Of a DNA stretch of 64,000 nucleotides, positions 22,450 to 34,231 are shown piece after piece; position 1 is the first letter of the stretch, and the number at the start of each line of letters is the position of its first letter. Origin of the DNA: Dendrolimus kikuchii. Lineage: Eukaryota > Arthropoda > Insecta > Lepidoptera > Lasiocampidae. The DNA lies in contig CM034388.1 of NCBI GenBank assembly GCA_019925095.2, positions 30,262,934 to 30,326,933 on the forward strand, in the 5' to 3' direction. A program made the position numbers and the translations under genes. Under the pieces are notes generated by a model. That model did no database searches. It worked only from the letters and a program-made list of their open reading frames with translations, and was not told the origin of the DNA.

Positions 22450-23245
22450 CTTGTACTATGAAGAAAGAAAGAAAGAAACACTTTATTTGAAGAAATAGCG
22501 ACGTAATTACATTCCTTATACATGGAATTGTTAAATTAATAAACTAAACTATCTTAAAAATACTATTATATAGGTATCTAATTATAAATAAACTAAATTA
22601 TGAATAAATTAAACTATGCAATAAATTAAACTAAAAATAAACTATATATACAAACTAAAATTAAAGTATAAAATCTAGTTCTAGACCGCTGTCAGTCGGA
22701 AACGTGCCCAAAAGACTGGCCACGTTGCCTCTGTGAATAGCAATGCTGATGCGTTTGCAGAGGTATAAACCAGTCTTTTGGTCACGTGAGACGTCCACCA
22801 GACGTTTGACTGTGTCCCGATAAAGCTTGTTTTTTTTTTGCAGGAGATCAGCAAACAGACAAACGGCCCACTCGATGGAAAGCGGTTACCATCGCCTATA
22901 GACATTTGCAACAGCAAAGCTGCTACAAATGCGCTGCTGCTCTCTTAAGGGAGGCTGGAACCTGGTCACTAATGCCGGAACACAACTCAAGGTTGTAATG
23001 GCGACATACTTTAGACCAGGGGTGGTAGCCATCCAGTCGGGCAAATGCCCTACCACCTGGCTGTGGGTTGTTAAGTCGCCTCTTACAACAGGCCGCCCGG
23101 CCGCCGGAAATTGTATTCTTTCTCCGTTCCTGCACGGATAAATTAGTGCGCCTCAGGCCCCCATGGTCCTAGAGTCTAGACCCCAAAAGCCGCTAATATG
23201 TAGCCATTTCCGATGGCTGAGTATTTGCGGCGTTTTAGGGCCTCC
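22450..23245 (-). mobile_element. Family G LINE 3' end, interrupted by family B
   Basis: The minus strand encodes the family ending: TLGPWGPEAH (23150-23245), then LYRDTVKRLVDVSRDQK and [19 protein letters not shown] (22690-22828). The 3' UTR is rich in AACTAAA, and a (GAAA)n run lies at 22458. The two coding parts join in frame when the B insert is removed. Confidence 0.75.
22830..23139 (-). mobile_element. Family B retroposon, copy 6
   Basis: Full length, inserted in the family G coding end. Little or no target duplication is visible. Confidence 0.9.
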
Positions 23246-23595
23246 TGTTGTGCAGCCTTATACATTATTATACACAGAGCATATTTGGAGAATTTGTACA
23301 CCGCATTTCAGCAAACAAGGTTCGCACTCAGCATATTGCTGTGCCGGAATTATATGCGACACAACGCTGATTTTCAGTGCAAACCTTCCTTTTGGCGTAA
23401 GACCAATACGACCCATCTTTTTAAATACTAATAACGATTAACAAAACCATTTGTAGTTAGAAGTGGGCAATATAATTTTAAAACTTCTAGCTATCCTTTT
23501 ATTATTACATTTTAATTCGAGTCCTGCTACTCGTAATAATATATTAAACTAAATACTTAAAAATAAACTAAATTATAAATAAATAAAATTATAAT
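23246..23595. other. No gene supported
   Basis: The overlapping frames at 23163-23441 extend from LINE sequence and match nothing recognised. Confidence 0.4.
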
Positions 23596-23868
23596 TAAAT
23601 ACTATAAATAAACTAAGTCTAACTAACATCTAATAACAAAAACTAAAATATCCTATAAATAAACCTAACTTAAAAATATATATACAATAGTAAAAAAAAC
23701 TAAAATTAAAATAAAATCTATATTAAAGCCCGTCCAGCCCCACCAGACCACTGTCGCTGGGCATTGTACCTAGAAGGCTGGCAGCATTACCTCGCTGGAT
23801 ACAAAGGCTAATCCTTTGAGCGAGGTAAGCGCCAGCCTTCCGGTCTCCTGTTTTGTCGACTAGGCAGA
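23596..23868 (-). mobile_element. Family G LINE 3' end, inverted partner of 25005-25259
   Basis: The minus strand encodes [20 protein letters not shown] and [23 protein letters not shown] words. The 3' UTR matches the plus-strand copy 1.1 kb away. Confidence 0.75.
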
Positions 23869-24349
23869 TTTACAATTAACAAAACTAATTCTACTTAGTT
23901 AATGTTTATTGAGGGATATACTAGCTAAGAATGAGGTATGCACAGGTGTCCTTTAGAAGAGATTTTTACTAGAGCGCAAATAACATACGAAGAAAAAGTA
24001 ATTTGAGTATGAATACAAAAGGTTGGTCCAGCAGGTTGTTTCATTGGGGCGTAATAATCTCTGCCCTTTTAGACTTAAGGTCCCTTACAAGGGACGCTTT
24101 TTGATTTATTTTACGAAAAGAATAATGTTTGAGTACATAAATTCGCATATTCATGTCCATTTTATAAGTGTAGCGGCTTGAAATAATCATTAATTTATTT
24201 GCATCAATAAAGGCACATCATAGATGTAATAAATATAGAGACCACTTTGTTGTTAACCAAATAAACAATTAGAAAAATACACGATTAGAAATATATATCA
24301 AGATAATATTATTTACCTTGATATATACTGTTTTATAGCTGCTGGTTTA
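23869..24349. other. No gene seen; short AT-rich hairpin
   Basis: ATATATCAAG and CTTGATATAT (about 24295-24328) can pair. 23935-24010 resembles part of 61795-61960. Confidence 0.4.
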
Positions 24350-24656
24350 AAAAAAAAATATTGCAGGAGTTCAGCAGACAGGCAGACGGCCCACTTGATG
24401 GAAAGCGGTTACCATCGCCTATGGACATTTGCAACACCAGAGGTGCTACAAATGCGCTGCTGCTCTCTTAAAGGAGACTGGAACCTGATCACTAATGCCA
24501 GAACACAGCATAACCTTGTGGCATATTCTAGACCAGGGGTGGTTGCCATTCAGTCGAGCAAATACTCTACCACCTGGCTGTGGGTTCTTTAGTCGCCTCT
24601 TACGACAGGCCGCCAGGCCGTAGGAAATTATATTCTTTCTCCGTTTCTGCACGGAT
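24350..24656 (-). mobile_element. Family B retroposon, copy 7
   Basis: Full length, with a small deletion after ACTCAAGG-type sequence that shortens both 70-codon frames. Confidence 0.85.
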
Positions 24657-24904
24657 AGATCATGGGTAATCGCGTCATCTACAACTATAGCATGTCTCGG
24701 AGACCAATCAACTATCAAGACAGTTTCAGTTTACGATAGCGTTGTTGTATTAAATGGAATAACTTCAGCATGATATTGATTGAGCAAAACCGGACAACAT
24801 AAAACAAGATGTAAAAAATAATTTTAAGAGTACTGATATCGAGAGATCAAATTATTATTAAAGGTAACCTGGCCTTAATGGATAGAAATAGTACTAATCG
24901 TGTC

Positions 24905-25000
24905 TTCGTCAGCCATTTGCAGTCCACTGCTGGACGTAGGCCTCCCCAAGACGGCGCCACTCATCCCTGTCCTCCGATTTCCTCAGCCAGCGCCTACAAA
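24905..25000 (-). mobile_element. Family H LINE, 3' UTR end
   Basis: The minus strand has GGGGAGGCCTACGTCCAGCA and GTGGACTGCAAATGGCTGA, the same 3' end as at 43340 and 45515. Confidence 0.65.
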
Positions 25001-25004
25001 AATT

Positions 25005-25259
25005 AAAAAACGCCTAGTCGACAAAACAGGAGACCGGAAGGCTGGAGCTTACCTCGCTCAAAGGATTAGCCTTTGTATCCAGCGAGGTAATGCTGCCAGC
25101 TTTCTAGGGACGATGCCCAGCGACAGTGGTCTGGTGGGGCTGGACGGGCTTTGATATAGGTTTTATTTTAATTTTAGTTTTTTTTTTACTATTGTATATA
25201 TATTTTTAAGTTAGGTTTATTTATAGGATATTTTAGTTTTAGGTTAATAGATATTAGAC
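25005..25259 (+). mobile_element. Family G LINE 3' end, plus strand
   Basis: Coding to the stop near 25155 ([20 protein letters not shown], then [14 protein letters not shown]). The 3' UTR is interrupted by the MITE and resumes at 25472. Confidence 0.75.
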
Positions 25260-25262
25260 TCA

Positions 25263-25468
25263 GGGCCGCTTGCATAACGATCACCTTTAAATAAAATTAG
25301 TTAATCATATGAAACTGCCTAAATACGTTTTACACAAAACGTATTGACAGTTCTTTAAACGTATTTAGTGACACATTTTGCGTTGTGCAAGACGCTAATT
25401 TTATTTAAGGGTGTTAAATACGTTTTGTGTTTCTTAAATAAATTTAAGCAACGTTATGCAAGCGGCCC
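25263..25468. mobile_element. Harbinger-type MITE
   Basis: 206 bp with a perfect 17 bp terminal inverted repeat, GGGCCGCTTGCATAACG. Flanks are TCA (25260-25262) and TTA (25469-25471), fitting the 3 bp TWA-type target of PIF/Harbinger elements with one mutation. Related G copies show the site without the insert. Confidence 0.85.
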
Positions 25469-25734
25469 TTAGTTTATTTATAGTATTTAATTATACTTTT
25501 ATTAATATTACAAAATAAAATAAAGTAAGAAAAATTAAAATTTATTCTTCACTTCATTCTTTTTGAGTAAATATATTTTTAAATGTCTGTTAATTTTATT
25601 GTAGAGATAGCCATGTAAGAACTTGAAGTGGCGTTTAGCAAATGATGTTCTACAGGATACTGAAGGACAAATCCTATCGTGGCGTCGTTTTCGGGAATAT
25701 ATGGTAGGATCGTAATTAACGTTACAATGCGTTC

Positions 25735-26041
25735 TTATAATAAAACTTATACACATACTCAAACCTACGCGCACTACCACCGCATTGCATTACACGCACA
25801 CTCCACAAACAAACCGAGACACACAAAGAGCCTAAAAATTAATAACCCAGGCACAGAAAAGAAAAAAACAACACACATGGCACTAGATAGGACTATATAT
25901 AAGTATAGATATAAGGCCAACACTGCACATGCACTTCCTCACAACACCAGCATATAACAGATACACTCTACATTAGTATAAGTTTAGTATTAAATTTAGA
26001 ATAAATTAATATAATAAGTTATTCTTAAGGTACACCACAAC
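25735..26041 (+). mobile_element. Family J LINE 3' region
   Basis: Reverse-complement match to 1340-1651, with blocks such as CCAACACTGCACATGCACTT. Confidence 0.75.
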
Positions 26042-26052
26042 ATAACCATCGG

Positions 26053-26415
26053 GCAGGAGGGCGTCCGACACTACGTTTACCGAGACGCGGTCTCTACTCC
26101 AGGACTCGTTTGCTCCATCGGCCATCGGTCCTGCGGCAGATGTGACCGGCCCACTGCCACTTCAACTTGCTAATTTTGCGAGCTATGTCGGTTACCTTGG
26201 TTCTCTTACGGATATCCTCATTTCTAATTTTATCCATAAGAGAAACACCCAACATAGCTCGCTCCATAGCCCGTTGAGCGACTTGGAACTTGTGGACCAA
26301 TCCTGCCGTAAGTGTCCATGTCTCGGCCCCGTAGGTCAGGACGGGGAGGACGCACTGCTCGAAGACTTTTGTCTTCAAGCATTGCGGAATGGTCGACGAG
26401 AAGACTTGAATCCTC
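26053..26415 (-). pseudogene. Family H RTE-type LINE, C-terminal fragment
   Basis: The frame is open from 26378 to 26094. It reads VLTYGAETWTLTAGLVHKFQ, QRAMERAMLGVSLMDKIRNE and WAGHICRRTDGRWSKRVLE, the post-RT end of RTE/CR1-type ORF2. A fragment of the same end, shifted downstream, is at 54130-54264. Confidence 0.8.
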
Positions 26416-27017
26416 CTATTGGCTTCCCCCTCGAAGTTTACCGAATGCTGCCCAGCCCAACTGAATAACTCCTATTGGCTTCCCCCTCGAAGTTGTGCCT
26501 GTTTTACCTCGGCTGGACTGTTGCCATGAGAGGGGGATGAATTTAATGATGCCCACCATAGGGCGACACAAAGATCGGCGGTTCGCGGCGGCCTACGCTA
26601 TCTTACTGCCGTTTCGCAACGTGTTATGGCTAGGAGAGAAGAAACGGCGAAAGAAACTTCCCAGCAACACGCCTAGTCTATCCTGTGGGGGGAGCTATGT
26701 CTCCTAGCGTTCCTCGCGGGGACGTGGAGAGATCTTGATTGGCGGCGTCTGAGATGCCGCCGTCTGTGTCTGTCTGTTGGTGCCTGCCAGCCTACCGTCC
26801 TAACCCTAAGCGGACTGATCCGGGCCAGCCGTTTCGTAATAACGTCGACTCTGTCCGTCAGGACGTTACGCGGTCGTCGAACAAGAGCCTTTCGACGACT
26901 GTCGAAAGCATTATTTTACGTCGAGTGTTGCCCAATGACTGATAACCGGTTTCTATATATATTACTAATCTTTATTTTCTTCCAAAAATACAAGTTTTAG
27001 TTACCAAAATGAAATGT
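26416..27017. other. No gene supported; family R-like piece
   Basis: 26560-26700 is a minus-strand relative of 44735-44830. One AACCGGTT is at 26944. The frames at 26495-26707 and 26739-26942 are not recognised. Confidence 0.4.
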
Positions 27018-27461
27018 TATAAATTGGTCTTACTTATACTATTGGTGGCAGTTGCTTCTTCCAAATAAAACTCGACGTGGACTGTATGTATGTATAAAAA
27101 TCACATACAGTGTAAACTCCATATAACGTCACTCGATTTAACGACAAACTCCCTTAAGCATCGAAATCACTTGGTTTAGCTTGTCTTCCATACAATGACA
27201 CACTCTATATAGCATTACACCCACTCTCAATAACGACAACAATTAAGTAATCAAAAGTATCTTTTAAGTTGCCAAAATTAGTAAAAGCTGCGCAGCTGTG
27301 TTATATTCTTTTATCGCTTTATTATGCTAGCCCGTAATAAACTCGACTGGCGGCATCATGCATACCGAAATTTCTGAGTACTTACTTTACTATAAATTGG
27401 TCTTACTTATACTATTGGTGGCAGTTGCTTCTTCCAAATAAAACTCGACGTGGACTGTATG
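27018..27461. repeat. 71 bp perfect direct repeats around a truncated MITE
   Basis: 27018-27088 and 27391-27461 are identical family M sequence. Between them lies a partial TIR element. Confidence 0.85.
27108..27390 (+). mobile_element. Pogo/Tigger-like MITE, right end missing
   Basis: Left end TA then CAGTGTAAACTCCATATAACG, matching 29413-29725. It stops at the right 71 bp repeat. Confidence 0.7.
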
Positions 27462-27730
27462 ACTGATTATTGGCATTATTTACAATTAAATTTAAAAAAT
27501 ACATAGACGAAATACAGAGAGAATGATAAATGGCAGAGAGTAAAGTAGTGCGTATTTGTGCCATATGCATGTGAGCAATATGAACCGAATAAGCATTTCC
27601 GGCCTCCAAGGCCACTTCTCTATCCCACGTTCCGTCCGACGCCTAGCTGCTAACTGTGCAAGCTGTGGGCGTCGGCAGTATGCGGGGCGTGGAGAGGTGT
27701 GCTCCGGCGGGCAGGTCTCTCTGTCCGTAA
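27462..27730 (+). repeat. Family M repeat, copy 2
   Basis: Continues from the right 71 bp repeat and matches 17895-18225. Confidence 0.6.
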
Positions 27731-27739
27731 CATATACAA

Positions 27740-27845
27740 TTATTGTACACCAACATTACAGAGAAAAATTACATAATAAGCTTAAATACTAAAAGGTACT
27801 ATATTGGTCGGCCCTATTGCTTAAAGCAATCTCTTCCAGGCAACC
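27740..27845. repeat. Family F repeat, copy 1
   Basis: ATTGTACACCAACATTACA and AATCTCTTCCAGGCAACC match 46319-46435; a shorter copy is at 34075-34142. Confidence 0.6.
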
Positions 27846-27944
27846 TTTGTATTGAAAAGATCTAATTGGAAAGATAGCGTTGGCGTGCAGTTGAACTTGA
27901 TACTAATATTAAGACAAAATAATAATTGTACATATATTATAGCA

Positions 27945-28435
27945 GCCGCAGGGGGCTTTATGGCGAAACCTTAGGTGAGTAGCGACACCTCGGATCCGAC
28001 TCCGGGGGCCAAGGCAAGGCCCCGTGCTTCCGTGCTTGTCTTAGCCAGCCGGCAGGGAGTGGAGATCACTAGAGCTAAGATTAAATCTCTAGGGGTGAAA
28101 GTGATAAAGCATAACATCGGAAGTAGCTTCGGCGAACCTGCAGCCCAGCTCTCTACACCCCTTAGCCACTCACACCCATGTTGCCGTAGTCTTCTATGGC
28201 ATTTTTTGGGGCCCGTGCAGGGAGTGGCGAGTCATCTTCTGCCCATTTTTCCATGTTTCCTGAACATTGCGACGGTCAGATGCCATAGCCCCATATTCCC
28301 AGAACCCTACACTAGCAGCTACAGTCCTACACTGGCCGGGGCTTGTCCTTGGATGCATTACTATATGGTGAAGACTGGGATAATCGCCGGTTAGTGTCAC
28401 GCCACATTTACATTAAATTTGTCAAGGGGTTTACA
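27945..28435 (-). mobile_element. Family C retroposon, copy 3
   Basis: Covers most of the 135-757 copy. The plus-strand frame at 27975-28394 is antisense to the inferred element direction and unrecognised. Confidence 0.6.
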
Positions 28436-28610
28436 TTTACATTTACAATTAAGTCTTTATCATCGTTTAGACAGACATTTACTTCATCGTAAACTTATTA
28501 CTTAACTGGAAAATTACTGTCCAAATGATTACAAGGACTTAACTCGCCAGTTTTACAAGTTGACTTAGGTAATTACTAATGCATATTTAAATCATGGTCA
28601 ATTGTAATAA
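28436..28610. repeat. Family S repeat
   Basis: Inverted similarity to 40437-40535 (CAGTTTTACAAG, AAGTCC, CTTAACTG). Confidence 0.4.
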
Positions 28611-29398
28611 TAAACCCAAAATAAGTGTTAAGCCTTTAACACACTACGCAGATACGGTAAGATTTCCTTACCTTAGTGCATATCTTTCAATTTTGCACTA
28701 TGTATGTAATTCAATCAACTAGCACACATAGCACAGATAATTTATATCAATAAGCATATTATCGTATAAAGCAACTTTTACGGTAACGTAAGTTTGTAGG
28801 CACCAACTGATACCGTAAGATGGTGAGAATATTATCTGCTTAATATATAATAATACTTAATATATACTTAATCATCGCATTTTAGTCGATGCTAATGCGC
28901 ATTAAATTCAAAATCAGAATCCTCTTCTGACGAGCTGTCCATCAAATCCAGAAGCAATATACGCCAACTCATTGTAACAATCTGTATATACAATCTGCAT
29001 GAAAAAACTTTAGTTTGAAGTACGTGTTGGTCATCCCATAGCCCCACGCTAGCCCTTCAAAAGTTCGGGCCATTTTTACGGCCTGTGGTCTTCCAGATCA
29101 TATTAATATTAATAACTTCATTTCAGAAACACATCTCATTTCCATATACATATTTAAAACATTTACATTAAAAAATTAAGCCATTAGAGTGAAATTCTCT
29201 AGTGATTAGTACTCACTCACTCGCGTTATTATTTAAAGATAGTAAAAGAACATATAAGTATACCAAATTCGTGTTATTAATTGAATCAGCAGTCGGGACC
29301 GCGTGGCAGATACAAAACACACAAACTCACTTTACATTTAATTGGGTGTGTAGTTGCACCCATTTATGTAGGAGCAGCGAGTCACATATTTCAATAAT
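28611..29398. other. No gene seen
   Basis: AT-rich with no match elsewhere in the window. Confidence 0.4.
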
Positions 29399-29412
29399 AT
29401 AAAAATCACATA

Positions 29413-29970
29413 CAGCGTAAACTCCATATAACGTCACTCGATTTAATGACAAACTCCCTTAAGCGTTGAAATCACTTGGTTTAGATTTAATGACACACTC
29501 TATATAGCATTATACCCACTCTCAATAATGACAACAATTAAGTAATCAAAAGTATCTTTTAAGTTGCCAAAATTAGTAAAAGCCACGCAGCTGTGTACGT
29601 TCTTTTATCGCATTATTACGCTAGCTCGTAATAAACTCGATTGTCGGCATTATGCATACCGAAATTTCTAAGTACATCCTTTACCATAAAGATGCCTCAA
29701 TATCGCAAGATATGAATAAAATAAAGAAGCAAGTGAGGTGTGTAAGAATAAGCCTAAATGGCGCTCTGTTGTTCGTGCCTACCCCGCAAGGGAACTGGCG
29801 TGAAGTTATGTATGTATGTATGAATAAAATAAGTAAAAAATACAATAAAATTACTAGTGCAGCAAAAGACGTCAGACAAAAATAACATACTTCTCTCCAT
29901 TTAACGACAACTTTCTATAACGCCATAAAATGCACAGACCCTCCAGTGTCGTTATATAGAGTTTACACCG
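29413..29970. mobile_element. Pogo/Tigger-like MITE carrying a LINE fragment
   Basis: Ends CAGCGTAAACTCCATATAACG and its inverted partner at 29950-29970 (18 of 21 match), flanked by TA. The LINE at 29725-29818 sits inside. The 17 bp before the left end is shared with 27108, so the true end could lie slightly further out. Confidence 0.7.
29725..29818 (+). mobile_element. RTE/CR1-type LINE 3' fragment, copy 7 (94 bp)
   Basis: The shortest copy, holding only the last 29 codons and part of the tail. A perfect 14 bp TSD, TATGAATAAAATAA, is at 29711-29724 and 29819-29832. Confidence 0.9.
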
Positions 29971-29972
29971 TA

Positions 29973-30284
29973 TTCTGAAATATAATCAAAAGAGCTCGAT
30001 TCGAAAAAACAAAACAAAACATCGCAAACAGTCCCATCACTAGCACGAAGTACTTTGTCTGATTGTTCGGAAAATTGTTCCCGGAGCTTCGTAGCTCAGC
30101 GCACACCGAATTATTCTCTATAAGCTCCTATACATCATTTTTGTACGAAACTGAAATATGAAACGCTGTCCGCCTACAGTATTTCAAGGTACAAATTGCA
30201 GATATATTTTCTTCTGCTGGAAATATTATGTTTTATGACAAAGAATTTGGTGATAATATGCTTGTTGGTAAGCGTAAATCGTGG
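29973..30284. other. No gene seen
   Basis: AT-rich spacer. Confidence 0.4.
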
Positions 30285-30450
30285 TAGTGTAACGGCTAGC
30301 GCACGCGTACCAATCTCTAAGGGCACCGGTTTGAATCCTGCCCGGAACGCATGCACCACTTACGCAGTTTTCTGACCTAGTGTGCATATTGTTACAATTA
30401 CCACGTGCTAACAACGGTGAAGGAAAAATAAAAGAGCACTGTCTATCATA
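30285..30450 (+). mobile_element. SINE family Q with tRNA-like head
   Basis: A-box-like TGGTAGTGTAACGG near 30282 and B box GGTTTGAATCC at 30328-30338. The body breaks off after AGGAAAAATAAAAG. Confidence 0.75.
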
Positions 30451-30503
30451 ATTTATCCTTATATGTCTATATTTTACATTATATATCTATATTATATATT
30501 TTT

Positions 30504-30799
30504 ATCCCTGCAGAAACGGAGAAAGAATACGATTTCCTGCGGCCGGGCGGCCTGTCCTAAGAGGCGACAAAACAACCCACAGCCAGGTGGTAGGTCATTT
30601 GCCCGACTGAGTGGCTACCACCCCTGGTCTAAAGTATGTCGCTATAACAACCTTGAGTTATGTTCCAGCACTACTGACCAGGTTCGAGACTCCCTTAAGA
30701 TAGCAACAGCGCATTTGTAGCACTTTAGATGTTGCGTAGCCGCTTTCCATCAAGTGGGACGTCTGCCTGTCTGCTGAACTCCTGCAATAAAAATAAAAA
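30504..30799 (+). mobile_element. Family B retroposon, copy 8
   Basis: Full-length ends but more diverged than most copies (GCAGAAACGG at the start; shortened 3' domain). Confidence 0.85.
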
Positions 30800-30984
30800 C
30801 CTTAAGTGTATCTTGATGTAATTTATTTTTGTTAATCTGTTTATCTTACATGTTACATAGTTAAATCTTAAAATATCTTCTCGCTAGACTCATAGGTTTG
30901 CTGGAAGAAAAGTCTTTAGGGTTAAGCTCGCCTTTGTACATCACCACTGTTCTATAATTGTGTATGTAACTTGTGTACAATACA

Positions 30985-31085
30985 GATTAAAGAAGGAAAA
31001 CATCGATTAAAATAACCGATGTGTCAAAGCCACCAAGCCGCCGTAGTCTAGCGTGGCGGTTACAGGGTCTGTTTCTAAAAGACAA
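30985..31085 (+). mobile_element. SINE family Q, 3' part
   Basis: CCGATGTGTCAAAGCCACCAA matches the Q body. Confidence 0.65.
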
Positions 31086-31445
31086 AAATAAAAGTTTATT
31101 TTTAATATAAACTTGCAACGTTCACAAAACTAATTTTAAATTCAGATTTTAAACAAGATCTCCAACCTTTATTTACACATAAATGAATGATTTTACATTT
31201 TTAAATTAAGCAAAATAACAAACAAAATAACTGTGGCGACATGTTGTACAGTAAAATTCAATTCTAGATATTGATTTCAATTTGTTAGGATGGACCAAGA
31301 CAATAAAAATAAATTATGACTTACCCCTACTATTGCGTCAAGATATATTTAAGAAAGACTAATAGAAGAAACTTATATGGTTATATGAATCACAATTTTC
31401 ATTTATTTTGGTAACATAGACATACAGACACTTATTTATCTACTA
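31086..31445. other. No gene seen
   Basis: AT-rich spacer. Confidence 0.4.
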
Positions 31446-31583
31446 CTAGCTTACCCGTGCACGCACTTAATCACTAAGGAATAATGTAGCTTTCTCCACT
31501 GATGAAAGAATTTTCATAATCGGTTCAATAGTTCAAGAGGTCCTACAAATAAACTGACAAACTTAACCTCTTTATAACATAGA
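31446..31583 (-). mobile_element. Short Helitron remnant
   Basis: CTAG at 31446-31449 and GA at 31582-31583 give ends TCTATGTTATAAAG and GGGTAAGCTAG on the minus strand. Confidence 0.65.
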
Positions 31584-32630
31584 TAATGTTTCCCTGATCG
31601 ATCGATAGATCGTACCCCTTACTTATTTAGCGAGCAAACTTTTACACAGGTTACACATTGCAATAGTTTTTCATCAGGCGCACTCCGGCTTTTCGATAAC
31701 AACGTATTGTTGTTTCTACTTACACAAAAACTTAATTAGGTTATTATATATAAATCAAATATAGCATATATCACCATAGCTGGGCACCGTTAATTAAATA
31801 GTTAACTTCGTTAATCTCTAATCCGTTACTGAAAAAGTTAACTTCGTTAAAAGTTAAAGCGTTACATTCCAGAAAATATAACGCAAGTTAACGTTAATCA
31901 TTAATCCGTTAATCTTCTTATAAAAACTGTTGGTTCTGGAACAGGTTAGAAACAAAAAGGACGGGTATAATTATTAGAGTGTTTAATATAGGCATATTGA
32001 CAAACAATGCTTTTTCATTCATTTGGATTAAGGTTTAATATTTATTTTATTAAGATAGACTAGTTGCGTTCTGAACGAAACACTAATTAGACGAACTAAT
32101 TTTAAAACGATTTGATAGTAATATAATGACCGATTGCTATTTAGACAAATTGCTACTTAGATAACTTACATATTTAACTAAACGATACTAACCCGTCGAA
32201 TTTATCTGTCAATTTAGTCATCTGGCATAATATGAATATTCTCCTGACATTAATATGTTGAAGTTCTCGTCCGAAAGCGAGGCTGGTTTCGGCTGTAGTT
32301 ATATCCTTGCCCGCGCTTGAGGGTTATAATGTTAACGAACATACAGATATAATGAAAGAAGATGACTACTTAAACCACTAAACCAGGCGTGTTATCGTCT
32401 TAACTTAATTTAGAAACGTAGTAGGAGCTTAAGTGGCATCTTGAATAATATAAAATTTATCTCTTTTCATGTAAATCGAGTTAATTTCAAGAAATTATTT
32501 CTACCCTCGTAATATGAAAATCCATTGTAGCGATAACGTTTTTCCATTTAGAGAGACTTCGATTCACTTCTCATTTAACCTCGTCTGGATGGTCTGAGGG
32601 TAAAGAAACTTATAATAACTTGTAAGGTTA
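31584..32630. other. No gene seen; GTTAACTTCGTTAA-rich block
   Basis: 31780-31915 starts with AGCTGGGCACCGTTAA and repeats GTTAAC and CGTTAA words, like the end of a hAT-type element. I could not find the other end. Confidence 0.35.
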
Positions 32631-32977
32631 ATATTGTTACGAGTGCGGGACTCGAATTAAAATGCCGTTGGAATTACTATAGAATTTAGTAGAACTATAC
32701 AGACACGTAGAACACAGGTACAAATATAACTGGACACAACCGGTAAGAACTGCACGATTCAATAACACGCGCAAAGTCCGTCACTATATGGCTTATCGAA
32801 TGTACGTCTAGCTCGTATTTTAATCCTCGCTTGACTGACTCACCCCTCCGTTCGGGCAATCCTTTTATCCTGTACAAATACAATATATCTCGACACAAAA
32901 CAATAATTTCCACGAATTAGTTTGACTCACCTGTCTAATGACTGCCATAAAAGATTACAATACACAATAGAACTATA

Positions 32978-33232
32978 ATGACGGCCTCTGTGGTTGAGCG
33001 GGCTAAGGCTTTGCCGGCGTACCTCACTGCAACGCAGAGGTTCCGGGTTCGGTTCCTGGTATAGTAAATTTCGGAAACGTATTTTCTCCGTTATTTACTA
33101 TGGTCTGGGTGTCTGGGATCGGCCCCAGAGTAGTCCGTTGTATATTACTCATAACACAAGTGTAACTTGCTTAATTTGGGGATATACAATGTGTATGTTT
33201 GTCTGCCAATTATTATTATTATTATTATAAGA
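32978..33232 (+). mobile_element. SINE family A, full copy inside the LTR
   Basis: TGGTTGAGCGGG A-box-like word and B-box variant GGTTCGGTTCC at 33046-33056, with an (ATT)n tail at 33209-33230. Confidence 0.85.
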
Positions 33233-33405
33233 AGTTATTCGTAACACACATACACCTCAACACAAAAATGAATAAATTAATGTCACACACAAGAACCAAA
33301 ATAACTAATAAGCATGTTAAATTAAAAAAAAAAATCTAGAAATTAAGTTGTAAAAAAGGGTGCGAAACTCGAGTCCGTAGAGTTGTTAATAATAAAAAAA
33401 TATAC
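33233..33405 (+). mobile_element. Family J LINE 3' end inside the LTR
   Basis: AAAAAAGGGTGCGAAACTCG and the TAA/A-rich tail match the complement of 1191-1370. ACAATAG repeated at about 32966 and 33404 is a possible target duplication for J plus SINE. Confidence 0.65.
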
Positions 33406-33662
33406 AATAGATTGCTTTTCTTAATTAGAAATTTAAACACAATATAAACAAAAGAAGTCCAAATGCGGGAAGGCAATAAACTGTTCTTTATGGCAGGCAG
33501 GTGTTCATTTGCTTTTGTCGGCATGTAACAATATTAAAAAGATTCAAGTTGACTGCAAATATTACTTGGCGCAGTTACTGTTACCACCTTGTGGCGACAC
33601 AAATGAACGAATGTATTAATAAAAACTATTCTTCACCATAACTTAAACCTAGACATCTTCTC

Positions 33663-33663
<1 letters not shown>

Positions 33664-33700
<37 letters not shown>

Positions 33701-34071
33701 CAATGCCACTTTTCGTTGTAATTTTATGACTTGAGAACGACTTTACCGATTTTGATGAAATTTTGTGTGTGTGTTTAAGTGGGTCCCGGGATGGTTTAGA
33801 TCCACAACTGGAACTGGTAGGTGGCGCTGGGGTCGGGTTCTACAATTCTCCGTATCACCTGGAGCGATTTTGGTGATTTTGTTTTTGTGTGTTTGAGTGA
33901 GTTCCCGGATGGTTTAGATTTGCAATTAGAACCGGTAGGCGGCGCTGAGATCGGGTTCTAGAATTCTTCTAATCACCGGGAGCGATTTAAGTGATTTTGT
34001 TTTTTGTGTCATGAAACAGTCTTTTAGGAATTCAGAAAATATGGCGGTACGAAGTTCGCCGGGTCAGCTAG
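33664..34071 (+). mobile_element. Helitron E, copy with tandem units
   Basis: Starts TCTATATATA, including a (TA)n run, and ends GGGTCAGCTAG. Two units of about 115 bp carry GGTAGGTGGCGCTG and GGTAGGCGGCGCTG. Confidence 0.8.
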
Positions 34072-34074
34072 TTT

Positions 34075-34142
34075 AATATAAATGCATTTCCATTAGAACA
34101 ATGGGCGGCCTTATCGCTTATAGCGATCTCTTCCAGGCAACC
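34075..34142. repeat. Family F repeat, short copy
   Basis: GGCGGCCTTATCGCTTATAG and CGATCTCTTCCAGGCAACCC. Confidence 0.55.
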
Positions 34143-34231
34143 CGATGTTCAAGGAGACTTTACAAGAAAAATTAAAAAAATATTTGGTGGTTTAACTCAA
34201 TTAAAACTAATTCAATTAATAATTAAAAGTT

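Larger units (their letters stand above)
32635..33530 (-). mobile_element. Solo LTR, copy 2, with nested insertions
   Basis: Ends TGTTACGAGTG and GGCATGTAACA with perfect 4 bp flanks ATAT (32631-32634, 33531-33534). LTR sequence covers about 32635-32966 and 33405-33530; a SINE and a family J LINE lie between. Confidence 0.85.
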
